DNA of 64,000 nt from positions 1 through 64,000 of the forward strand of contig CABUPO010000008.1 of the NCBI GenBank assembly GCA_902493385.1. The letters are read 5' to 3'. Below are positions 44,819 to 52,727 of this stretch, in pieces. Position 1 is the first letter of the stretch. Every line of letters begins with the position of its first letter. This DNA is from an uncultured Lachnospiraceae bacterium. Its GTDB lineage: Bacteria > Bacillota > Clostridia > Lachnospirales > Lachnospiraceae. Both the position numbers and the translations under genes were made by a program. Under the pieces are notes generated by a model. It ran no database searches, had not been told where the DNA came from, and was given only the letters and a program-made list of their open reading frames with translations.

Positions 44819-45080
44819 TTGCTTTAAAGCGCTTTTTACTACGTATGATTACAGTATGTCCTGTAACAAAATCACTTGATGCCTACCTTCCATATTTTCA
44901 AGAATATGCTGCTCCTGGTTTGAAGAATAATCGGATTATAAACCAAAAGCGGCATACTTATTTAAACTCTCCCCTCCCACACACAATTATATGCTTTAAT
45001 ACAACCCTATTATATGTCCACATATTATATACCACACCATTCGACATATGTCAATCATATTTTTAGATTATCTAAACAAC
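44819..45080. repeat. intergenic repeat, copy D, with leader-like tail
   Basis: 44881-45078 is nearly identical to copy C. 44819-44880 adds the TTGCTTTAAAGCGCTTT..ACAGTATGTCCTGTAACAAA segment seen next to leaders 3 and 4 at 24.4 and 25.9 kb. It links the two repeat-bearing regions of the window. Its right end truncates the ATPase pseudogene. Confidence 0.8.
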
Positions 45081-45436
45081 GAGCAAAAATTAATTTTCTC
45101 GTTACGCTTTATGGCTACAAAATCAATCTCTTTTTTATAAAGCACGACTGCATATACTTCATATCCTTGGCGTAAAAGCTCTATTGCATCTATGTTTTCA
45201 ATCACTCTGCCATACTCCATATTTCTTGCGGAAGAAAGGTTTGAGATATTATCCATCAAAAAATCGACAATTCTATCCATAAGCTGCGGATTACGGATTT
45301 TATATTTTTTACAAATATCACGGATAATAAGCGTATTGAATACTTCGGCAATATAGTCATATTTTGCTTCATCATCTCTATAAAAATACGAGCCTTTATA
45401 AGCTGTATAACACCAATATCCATGAGAAAATTGCAA
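45068..45436 (-). pseudogene. DUF4143/AAA-family ATPase remnant
   Basis: About 122 codons of a gene usually near 400. KYDYIAEVFNTLIIRDICKK and LMDRIVDFLMDNISNLSSARN match the middle of AAA_14/DUF4143 ATPases; the frame then jumps to MEYGRVIENIDAIELLRQGYEVY and KKEIDFVAIK, the near-C-terminal DUF4143 section. The N-terminal P-loop domain and a piece between are missing, and the C terminus is replaced by repeat D. Confidence 0.75.
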
Positions 45437-45562
45437 AACAGAGGACTAAAGAAAATCATGTTTCGGTAGTATAATAACGCTTTTTGTGATATATTAATTG
45501 GTATGCGGTAATTGTTCCGCACACTAATTGATTAAATTTTTGAATGAAAAAATCATGAAGAA

Positions 45563-46780
45563 ATGGAGAATAATATACCTGAAGAAACAAAACCTCATAT
45601 TGTGAAGTCGCATGATATTAGTTTAGATTCTGATTATGTGAAATGGATTCATGATGTGAAGCAACGTTATATAACCACACAGATAAAAGCTGCTGTTAAA
45701 GTTAATACAGAACAGCTCTACTTTAATTGGCAACTGGGGCGGGATTTAGTAGAAAGAAAAGTGGAAGAGAAATGGGGAAAAGGAATTGTAGAACAGTTAA
45801 GTCTCGATTTACAAAATGAATTTCCTGATGCAAAAGGCTTTTCAGCAAGAAATCTTTGGAATATGAAAAAATGGTACTTGTTTTATTCTTCAAATGATAT
45901 GTTTTCAGAACTAGCTCATACGATTGAAGACAGTATCGATTTAAACAGCTTAAAACTGCAACAGGTTGGTGCAGAAATTAGTGAAAATTAAAAACTGCAC
46001 CAAGTTGGTGCAGAAATAGAATTTCCTGCAATCTTCGGATTCGTACCATGGAGACATCATGTTGAAATAGTAACAAAATGTAAAACAATAGAAGAAGCTT
46101 TATTTTATGTGAGAAAAACAATAGAAGAAAGCTGGAGCAGAAGTACACTTGTTGATTGTATTAAAGCCAATTTATACCAATCATCAGGTAATGCACTTAC
46201 GAATTTTGCGGAAAAACTTCCTGCCATACAAGGAAAACTCGCACAGGAAATTGTAAAAGATACTTATGATTTCGGTTTTGTATCACTTCCTGTAGGATAT
46301 GATGAAGAAGAGTTGGAAGATGCGTTAGAGCAGAATATTACACGATTCTTGTTAGAGCTTGGAACAGGATTTGCCTTTATAGGAAGACAAAAAGAGATTA
46401 TCGTCGCTGGTAAAACAAGAAAAATAGATATGCTTTTTTATCATATTAAGCTTCGTTGTTATGTAGTTGTTGAACTAAAAGCTGTATCATTTGAACCAGA
46501 GTTTGCAGGCAAACTCAATTTCTATGTAAATGCGGTTAATGAGTTAATGAAATCGGAATCCGATAATCCAACAATTGGTCTGCTGATATGTAAAAACAAG
46601 GACCAGACAGAGGTTCAGTGGGCTTTTCAGGGAATAGAGACACCTATGGGAGTTGCAACTTACGATAATATACGCTTACAAGAAATAAAATCGCAGTTGC
46701 CATCAGAGGAAGCTGTTCAGAAACGATTAGAACAGGCAGAAGAAGAATATATCTTAAAACTAAAAGAAAAAAATAAATAA
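45563..46780 (+). pseudogene. yhcG: YhcG/DUF1016-family PDDEXK nuclease gene with in-frame stop
   Basis: The family N-terminal domain (SRDLV-like QLGRDLVERK, FSARNLWNMKKWY) and the C-terminal nuclease domain (EDALEQNITRFLLELGTG, FIGRQKEI, KIDMLFYH, CYVVVELKA, LNFYVNAVNE) lie in one frame, 405 codons long, interrupted by TAA at 45989. The break is inside a duplicated KLxQVGAEI segment (13-codon period), and the residue expected there is probably Glu (GAA to TAA). PD-ExK residues D and ELK are present. The second half could restart at ATG 46109. Such genes are common in restriction/defence islands. Confidence 0.85.
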
Positions 46781-46801
46781 TCCAGTAAGAATTATCACAT
46801 A

Positions 46802-46838
46802 AGCCATTTGGACTAACCATCCGGATGGCTATTTTTTT
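46802..46838 (+). terminator. terminator after yhcG
   Basis: AGCCAT / ATGGCT stem with an inner CCATCCGGATGG palindrome, followed by seven T. Confidence 0.7.
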
Positions 46839-46891
46839 ACCTTTTTTTGGTAATGGATGTAGAAAGAAGGTGATAAAATTGAAAATCAAAA

Positions 46892-46934
46892 AGGCTGCCG
46901 CTTTACGATTCATAAACCGCTAAAGCGACAGCCT
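46892..46934 (-). terminator. citrate synthase terminator
   Basis: 14-nt arms AGGCTGCCGCTTTA / TAAAGCGACAGCCT (one mismatch), with TTTTTGATTTT leftward. Confidence 0.8.
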
Positions 46935-46969
46935 CTGGCTAATCACAAACTTTTTACTATATCCTGTCT

Positions 46970-48343
46970 CTATCTTTTACTAAGCTCTAAATATTCTTTA
47001 TGAACTCCAACGAACTTATATGCCGGTCTTATTATCTTACCATTATTTACAAGCTCTTCAAGCCTGTGAGCGCACCATCCTGACATACGGGCAATTGCAA
47101 ATATCGGTGTAAAAAGCTCTTCCGGTATCTCAAGCATTGTATATACAAATCCACTGTAGAAATCAACATTGGCACATACAGGCTTAAACAAACGCCTCTT
47201 TATTGCTATCTGCTCAGAAGCGATACGCTCGACGGTCTCATAAAGCTTAAATTCCTTATCAGCGCCCTTTTCAATAGAAAGCTGCCTTGCACAATCCTTT
47301 AATATAACTTCTCTTGGGTCTGACAACGTATATACTGCATGACCCATACCATATACAAGTCCGGCGCCGTCGAATGCTTCCTTGTTAAGAATCTTTATTA
47401 TATACTGACGTATCTCGTCTTCATCTTCCCAATCTTTAATGTGCGCCTTGATATCCTTAAACATCAGCTGAACCTTCATATTGGCGCCGCCATGCTTAGG
47501 TCCTTTAAGCGAACCTATCGAAGCGGCAATCGCAGAATAAGAATCAGTACCGGTTGTACTTACTACATGGGTTGTAAACGTGGAGTTATTACCACCGCCG
47601 TGTTCTGCATGAAGAACAAGCGCCGTATCAAGCACCTTTGCCTCAAGCGGAGTATATTTGCCGTCGTATCTTAACATTCTGAGTATATTTTCCGCAATAG
47701 AACAATTCTTATCAGGATTACGTATAACAAGCGTTGCGTCCTTTTCAAAATGAAGATACGCATGATATGCATATACCGAAATAAGCGGAAGCTTACTGAT
47801 AAGCTGAAGCGACTGCCTGAGTACATTAGGAACTGAAACATCATCAGGGTTCGGATCGTATGAATACAATGTTAAAATGCCCTTCTGCAATGCATTCATA
47901 ATATTCGAACTGGGCGCTTTCATAATAACATCACGGATAAACTGCCCTGACAGCTCCTGCATCTCTGCAAGAATCTCTTTAAAACTGTCAAGCTGCGCCT
48001 TATTAGGCAGCTCGCCAAATAAAAGAAGATATGTAGTCTCTTCAAATCCAAACTTCACATCTCCGAATCCGGCAACCAGATCGTTTACATTATATCCCTG
48101 ATAATACAGGCTTCCTTCTGCGGGAATCTTCCTTCCCCCGACAGTTTTATAAGAAACAACATCTGATATCTCCGTCAGTCCTGTAAGAACGCCTTTTCCG
48201 TTAGCGTCACGCAGGCCTCTCTTTACATCATATTCCTCATAAAGGTCAAGATTGATAGCGCCTGACGCCATACAGTATTTTACTAATTCATCAAACTGTT
48301 CACTAGTCTTAGGTCCCATCTCCATAATTGATTTTTTAATCAT
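46970..48343 (-). CDS. gltA: citrate synthase
   Basis: Condenses acetyl-CoA with oxaloacetate; 457 residues, slightly longer than type II enzymes, with an N-terminal extension typical of clostridial forms. Active-site landmarks: the His in LHAEHGGGNNSTF, GSLKGPKHGGAN with the second His, GMGHAVYTLSDPRE, and the Asp/Arg region FKPVCANVDFYSGFVY. RBS GGGGGG. It has its own consensus promoter and a leader terminator upstream. Beside the oxidoreductase operon it could make citrate for glutamate synthesis. Confidence 0.93.
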   Translation of the reverse strand: MIKKSIMEMGPKTSEQFDELVKYCMASGAINLDLYEEYDVKRGLRDANGKGVLTGLTEISDVVSYKTVGGRKIPAEGSLYYQGYNVNDLVAGFGDVKFGFEETTYLLLFGELPNKAQLDSFKEILAEMQELSGQFIRDVIMKAPSSNIMNALQKGILTLYSYDPNPDDVSVPNVLRQSLQLISKLPLISVYAYHAYLHFEKDATLVIRNPDKNCSIAENILRMLRYDGKYTPLEAKVLDTALVLHAEHGGGNNSTFTTHVVSTTGTDSYSAIAASIGSLKGPKHGGANMKVQLMFKDIKAHIKDWEDEDEIRQYIIKILNKEAFDGAGLVYGMGHAVYTLSDPREVILKDCARQLSIEKGADKEFKLYETVERIASEQIAIKRRLFKPVCANVDFYSGFVYTMLEIPEELFTPIFAIARMSGWCAHRLEELVNNGKIIRPAYKFVGVHKEYLELSKR

Positions 48344-48379
48344 AAAAACCCCCCTTTTCTAAATAACAACCAAATGGGT

Positions 48380-48420
48380 AAAAAAATCGTGCGTTGCCTT
48401 TCCTCATTGAACAAACGCAC
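48380..48420 (-). terminator. leader terminator upstream of citrate synthase
   Basis: Hairpin GTGCGTT / AACGCAC (7 bp, 18-nt loop) followed by GATTTTTTT, lying between the promoter and the start codon. An attenuation device is likely; the trigger is unknown. Confidence 0.7.
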
Positions 48421-48435
48421 AATACTATGCTGGTT

Positions 48436-48464
48436 ATTATACCATTTCCAAATATTAATGTCAA
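48436..48464 (-). promoter_or_regulatory. consensus promoter of citrate synthase
   Basis: TTGACA, 17-nt spacer, TATAAT. Predicted start near 48429. Confidence 0.9.
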
Positions 48465-48487
48465 TAGCAGTGAAATTCTAAGGTTTT

Positions 48488-49114
48488 TTACAATTCAATA
48501 CCATATATGTCAAGGTCAACCCTTGAATTAATTACTTCTATCCCATCCTGCTCTAACAGCTTCTGTTGAGCCCCCGCTCCTCCAAACGCAAACTCTCCTG
48601 AAAGCTCTCCTTTAGAATTAACAACACGGTAACATGGAATAAGGTCGGGATTAGGATTTTTATGAAGCGCATTACCTACGGCCCTGCACATTTTAGCGTT
48701 GCCCGCCATCTGTGCAACCTGTCCATATGTGGCGACCCTGCCCCTTGGTATTTTTTGTACGGCGTCATATATACGCTTAGCAGGGCTGTCTGAAATAATT
48801 TGATAGCTTTCCTTTATCATACATTTTATATCCTCTGACAAAATAGTGCCATCCAATATAATCGTATTCCAATGTTCCTTATTCTGATGCCAGCCGGGAA
48901 TTACCGACGTATATTTACCACGCCAAAAATCCCGCCAGTCAGGGTCAGCTTTTACATTAAGGTTAATATACCCGTTTCGTTCGTATGTCCACAAAAATAC
49001 CTTTTTGTTCTCCTTATACCGTACAAGCTGCCAATTAGCGTCTCTAAACGGCGCATCCTGATATGTGTCCGGAAACGAAAGTCCATATTCCAATGCTTCT
49101 TCTCTTGTAGTCAT
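48488..49114 (-). CDS. MmcQ/YjbR domain fused to O6-alkylguanine-DNA methyltransferase-like domain
   Basis: 208 residues. Residues 1-~105 are an MmcQ/YjbR-type domain (ALEYGLSFPDTYQDAPF, NLNVKADP, GKYTSVIPGW). Residues ~110-208 are the DNA-binding/active-site domain of Ogt-type methyltransferases: YDAVQKIPRGRVATYGQVA, RAVGNALHKNP, then PCYRVVNSKGELSG. The acceptor Cys is present; the usual PCHRV has Tyr for His. The N-terminal ferredoxin-like domain of full MGMT is absent. Repair, or lesion-binding as in ATL proteins, are both possible. Confidence 0.85.
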   Translation of the reverse strand: MTTREEALEYGLSFPDTYQDAPFRDANWQLVRYKENKKVFLWTYERNGYINLNVKADPDWRDFWRGKYTSVIPGWHQNKEHWNTIILDGTILSEDIKCMIKESYQIISDSPAKRIYDAVQKIPRGRVATYGQVAQMAGNAKMCRAVGNALHKNPNPDLIPCYRVVNSKGELSGEFAFGGAGAQQKLLEQDGIEVINSRVDLDIYGIEL

Positions 49115-49151
49115 TTTAATTCACCTGCGCTTAATACCCTGGCGGGAAAAT

Positions 49152-49189
49152 ATAGATGGTAAACTTTATGATTTTTGTTTACCATCTAT
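49152..49189 (-). terminator. terminator of the oxidoreductase operon
   Basis: Perfect 13-bp arms ATAGATGGTAAAC / GTTTACCATCTAT, 12-nt loop, T-rich after. Confidence 0.8.
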
Positions 49190-49215
49190 TCTTTATCTGA
49201 AGCTTAAGCTTCTTA

Positions 49216-50166
49216 TTACATGTTGCACTTTATCAAAATATCATTCCAGTTCTTGTCTACTTCTTGCTGAAATTCTACAAGCAGTTCTTCATTGCCAGGC
49301 TTAAATAGATGCCTGAATCTTCTCTGAGGCCTTAAGAAGTCTTCTATAGGAAGCTTCTTTTTTGGCTTGTAGGTAAGCGTCCATGTTCCGTCTACTACTT
49401 CAAACATCGGCCAATAGCATGTATCCACTGCAAGACTGCATATTTCCATCATATCAGACGTCTCATAACCCCATCCTCTAGGACATGGCGAAAGAACGTT
49501 TAAAAATGCAGGACCTGGAGTATATATAGCCCGCTCTGCCTTTGTATATATATCCTTAAAATTTCCCAAAAATGTTGTCTGTGCAACATAAGGAATATGA
49601 TGCTCTGCCATAATTGCCGAAAGGTCTTTACGTACCTGAACTTTACCATTCTTTACTTTTCCGGCAGGAGTTGTTGTTGTATCCGCATATCTGGGCGTTG
49701 CTGAGGAACGCTGTGTTCCTGTATTCATATAGGCTCCGTTATCATAACAGACATATACAAAATCATGGCCTCTTTCCATTGCTCCTGACAACGACTGGAA
49801 ACCAATATCATACGTTCCGCCGTCTCCTCCGAATGTAATGAACTTATAATGCTCATCTATCTTCCCTTTTTTCTGAAGGACTTTATATGCCGTTTCAACG
49901 CCAGACATTGTCGCTCCTGCATTTTCAAATGCATTATGGATATAGCTGTCTTCATATGCCGAATAAGGATACATATAAGAAGAAACCTCAAGACAACTTG
50001 TTGCATTACCAATAACAGCTTTGTCTTCGTCATGAAGCGACCTGAGCACAGAGCGTACCGCCACAGCTCCGCCGCAGCCCGCGCACATTCTGTGTCCCGG
50101 AACAAATCTGTCCTTTTTATTAATCATATGGTCTTTAAAATTATATGGTTTATTCATATTATCCAT
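49216..50166 (-). CDS. porB: 2-oxoacid:ferredoxin oxidoreductase beta subunit
   Basis: Holds TPP and one 4Fe-4S cluster. 316 residues. MCAGCGG near 26 gives two cluster cysteines, GDGGTYDIG..LSGAMERG and DNGAYMNTGTQRSSATP are the TPP/Mg motif. RBS GAGG at 8 nt. It starts 10 nt after porA ends. With the other three subunits it decarboxylates a 2-oxoacid to its CoA ester and reduces ferredoxin. Pyruvate is the default; the T-box leader makes a branched or aromatic 2-oxoacid worth testing. Confidence 0.92.
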   Translation of the reverse strand: MDNMNKPYNFKDHMINKKDRFVPGHRMCAGCGGAVAVRSVLRSLHDEDKAVIGNATSCLEVSSYMYPYSAYEDSYIHNAFENAGATMSGVETAYKVLQKKGKIDEHYKFITFGGDGGTYDIGFQSLSGAMERGHDFVYVCYDNGAYMNTGTQRSSATPRYADTTTTPAGKVKNGKVQVRKDLSAIMAEHHIPYVAQTTFLGNFKDIYTKAERAIYTPGPAFLNVLSPCPRGWGYETSDMMEICSLAVDTCYWPMFEVVDGTWTLTYKPKKKLPIEDFLRPQRRFRHLFKPGNEELLVEFQQEVDKNWNDILIKCNM

Positions 50167-50176
50167 TAGCTTTACC

Positions 50177-51361
50177 TCACTCCCTGAGACCGATATACCG
50201 GTAATTATCTCTTACTTCATGTGTGTCGGCAATTCTTTCAAGTTCGTCGTATACTTCCCTGAAATCCTGTATAGTTATGTCACGTCCGCCAAGACCGTAT
50301 ATATAATTAACAACCTCCGCCTGACATTTTGCACGATACAACGCTGCCGTTACCTCTGCTCCAATCGGACCTCCCGTACCTGAGAACATTTCGGAGCGGT
50401 CAAGTATTGCAACAGACTTAACATTTTTAAGTGCTTCTGCTATTTCTTCCTCCGGGAAAGGACGGAATACCCTTATCTTAAGAAGGCCCACTTTCTTTCC
50501 TGTAGTCTTTCTTATCTCTTCTATAGCCGCTTTTGCAGTACCTACAGCCGAACCGATTATAACTACCGCATAATCTGCGTCGCCAAGCCTGTATTCTTCA
50601 AAGAAACCGTATTTTCTTCCAGATATTTTTTCAAATTCTTTTGCTGTATCAAGTATAACCTTCTTTGCATTAAGCATTGCCTCCCGCTGCCCACGCTTGG
50701 ATTCCATATAATAATTAGATACTGCATATGGGCCTACCGCCATTGGCTCCTTTGCATTAAGAAGATAATGCTCCGGTTCATATTCTCCTACAAAGTCTTT
50801 GACAAGCTCGTCTTCTATAAGCTCTATATTCTCCACACCGTGACTTGTAATAAAACCATCCTGACATATCATTACCGGAAGCATTACATCAGGATTTTCC
50901 GATATCCTGTATGCCTGAACAAAATTGTCATAAGCCTCCTGATTAGATTCCGCATATATCTGAATCCACCCGCTGTCTCTTGCTCCCATACTGTCTGAGT
51001 GGTCTGCATTAATATTAATCGGACCCGATAAAGCCCTGTTGACAAGCGCAAGCACGATAGGAAGCCTGTCTGAAGCTGCAACATACAGCTCTTCCCACAT
51101 AAGAGCGAGGCCGCATGAAGATGTTGCCGTAAGAGCTCTCGCTCCCGCCGCCGACGCACCGATTGCAGCGCTCATTGAGCTATGCTCACTCTCAACATGT
51201 ATAAATTCTGTATCCATCTCTCCGTTAGCTATATATGCAGATACATACTGAGGAATCTCAGTTGACGGAGTAATAGGAAACGCCGGCATTACATCCGGAT
51301 TAATCTGCTTTATTGCATAAGCTACCGCCTCATTACCTGACAATCTCTCTCTTATGGACAT
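50177..51361 (-). CDS. porA: 2-oxoacid:ferredoxin oxidoreductase alpha subunit
   Basis: 394 residues. Provides the substrate-binding pyrimidine domain and part of the CoA channel: GNEAVAYAIKQINPDVMPAFPITPSTEIP at the start, ESEHSSMSAAIGAS, TSSCGLALMWEELY, then transketolase C-terminal segment KVGLLKIRVFRPFPEEEI with SVAILDRS. GGAGGTG lies within the end of porD, 3 nt away. Operon order is porC-porD-porA-porB. Confidence 0.92.
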   Translation of the reverse strand: MSIRERLSGNEAVAYAIKQINPDVMPAFPITPSTEIPQYVSAYIANGEMDTEFIHVESEHSSMSAAIGASAAGARALTATSSCGLALMWEELYVAASDRLPIVLALVNRALSGPININADHSDSMGARDSGWIQIYAESNQEAYDNFVQAYRISENPDVMLPVMICQDGFITSHGVENIELIEDELVKDFVGEYEPEHYLLNAKEPMAVGPYAVSNYYMESKRGQREAMLNAKKVILDTAKEFEKISGRKYGFFEEYRLGDADYAVVIIGSAVGTAKAAIEEIRKTTGKKVGLLKIRVFRPFPEEEIAEALKNVKSVAILDRSEMFSGTGGPIGAEVTAALYRAKCQAEVVNYIYGLGGRDITIQDFREVYDELERIADTHEVRDNYRYIGLRE

Positions 51362-51364
51362 TTT

Positions 51365-51655
51365 CTACACCTCCATCTTAATAGCGTCGAACGGACAGAC
51401 TTTTGCACATATACCGCAGCCCTTACAATGGTCCATATCGAATTCTATTTTCTCATCTTCATTTACTATAATACTCATATCAGGACACACAGGAACGCAA
51501 AGATAACAGTCTCTGCATTTTTCAGGGTTATGTACCGGCTTTTGTGTTCTCCATTCTCCTGTCTTAAACTCTCTGGAAGTAGCCGCTTCATAAAGCTTAT
51601 TACCCTGTGTTATATCCTGCCAGGGTGAATTTTCATTAATCCTGTCGCTTATCAT
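51365..51655 (-). CDS. porD: 2-oxoacid:ferredoxin oxidoreductase delta subunit (2x[4Fe-4S])
   Basis: 96 residues with two cluster motifs, CRDCYLCVPVCPD and CKGCGICAKVCPFD, which pass electrons to ferredoxin. The ATG at 51655 overlaps the porC stop (ATGA) and has GAGGAGG 7 nt upstream; the GTG two codons earlier is not favoured. Confidence 0.92.
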   Translation of the reverse strand: MISDRINENSPWQDITQGNKLYEAATSREFKTGEWRTQKPVHNPEKCRDCYLCVPVCPDMSIIVNEDEKIEFDMDHCKGCGICAKVCPFDAIKMEV

Positions 51656-52224
51656 ACGCACACCTCCTCAAACGTCATACGAAGCGCATTCATATTACCT
51701 TCAATAACCTCAGGCTTTTTACTGAACTTATGCCTGTACGAAGCCTCCATCTCACTAAGGAACTGTTCCTTTTGCATTACTCCTGAAACAGCAACGATTG
51801 CCGCGAGCATCGGCGAGTTCGGAAAATACTTTCCAAGCGCTGCTACAGATATCTTTCTTGCATCGACAGTATATACCTTTCCGGTATATCCTCCAAGCTT
51901 TGAAGCAATCTCTTCAGCCGGTTTAGCTGAATTAACAACTATTGCTCCACAAGGGTTAAGCCCGGCAGTAACGCAGATACTGTCTAAAAGACCTTCGTCA
52001 ACAACTACAACATAATCAGGCTCATATATATTAGAATGAACTGTGATAGGTTCATCACTGATTCTGTTGTATGCGGTAATAGGCGCTCCCATTCTTTCCG
52101 GTCCGTATTCAGGAAATCCCTGAACATATTTTCCGGCTTTAAACGACACGTCTGCCAAAAGCAGCGCCGCAGTTTTGGCGCCCTGGCCTCCTCTTCCATG
52201 CCATCTGATTTCAACTGTGTTCAT
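51652..52224 (-). CDS. porC: 2-oxoacid:ferredoxin oxidoreductase gamma subunit
   Basis: 190 residues. IRWHGRGGQGAKTAALLLAD at the N terminus, GFPEYGPERMGAPITAY, then YVVVVDEGLL and PNSPMLAAIVAV are the usual gamma-subunit marks. First gene of the operon, translated from a modest AAGG. Preceded by the T-box leader and terminator. Confidence 0.92.
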   Translation of the reverse strand: MNTVEIRWHGRGGQGAKTAALLLADVSFKAGKYVQGFPEYGPERMGAPITAYNRISDEPITVHSNIYEPDYVVVVDEGLLDSICVTAGLNPCGAIVVNSAKPAEEIASKLGGYTGKVYTVDARKISVAALGKYFPNSPMLAAIVAVSGVMQKEQFLSEMEASYRHKFSKKPEVIEGNMNALRMTFEEVCV

Positions 52225-52283
52225 AGAATCTGATACCTTCTTTCATAGTGTGCTTACTGGTCTGCTTACTATTGCAGAAAATA

Positions 52284-52314
52284 AAAGCCCTTACCGTCCG
52301 TAAACGGCAAGAGC
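52284..52314 (-). terminator. T-box-controlled terminator
   Basis: AGCTCTTGCCGT / ACGGTAAGGGCT stem with a run of T, ~60 nt before porC. Confidence 0.85.
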
Positions 52315-52540
52315 TATAATCATACAAATGTTACATATACCATCTACGACATACCATCATATGCGTCCCTTATCACGGTGGGATTCCGTCGGCATCTACT
52401 CGTATAAGCTTTCGACACGGCAACTCAGGAGGGATATTCAATTCATCTCTACTCGCACCGCCTCTCAGCAATTACACGGCTCTCTGTATCTTTCAAGGTA
52501 AACCTACTGTCTCCGTCATAGTCTTTCAAATAGAATATTT
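52315..52540 (-). promoter_or_regulatory. T-box leader upstream of porCDAB
   Basis: Leftward landmarks of T-box RNAs: GACAGTAGG (52503-52511), AGAGAGCC (52478-52485), GGTGCGAG (52452-52459), GAATATCCC in the specifier-loop region (52431-52439), TCCTGAGTTG, AGTAGATGCCGACGG (52386-52400) and a degenerate T-box ATGGTATGTCG (52347-52357). The leader senses an uncharged tRNA and prevents termination. The specifier reads ambiguously as TAT (Tyr) or ATC (Ile) depending on frame. Confidence 0.82.
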
Positions 52541-52554
52541 AATTACTATCAATG

Positions 52555-52583
52555 ATTATAATTAGGCAAAAAACATTTGTCAA
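52555..52583 (-). promoter_or_regulatory. consensus promoter of the T-box/por transcript
   Basis: TTGACA, 17-nt spacer, TATAAT; start near 52548. Confidence 0.9.
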
Positions 52584-52633
52584 CAATTTTTTCTGTTACT
52601 ATTACAAATTCGCCCGCCGTTAAAAAAATGCTC

Positions 52634-52662
52634 TCGACAAAAACGCAAAAAGGCATTAACAT
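52634..52662 (+). promoter_or_regulatory. possible promoter of the rubredoxin/GltS gene
   Basis: TCGACA, 17-nt spacer, TAACAT, ~65 nt before the ATG; matches are moderate. Confidence 0.4.
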
Positions 52663-52727
52663 TAGATTTAATAAATCAGTTTATCTGTCCAAAATACATA
52701 AAATATAAATAAAAGGAGGTACTTATA

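Noticed and set aside
52315..52540. TPP riboswitch for a TPP-dependent enzyme
   Set aside because: GCTGAGA and CCTGAG are present, but the TPP aptamer core (CUGAUCUGGAUAAUGCCAGC-type) is absent and the T-box order of motifs fits better.
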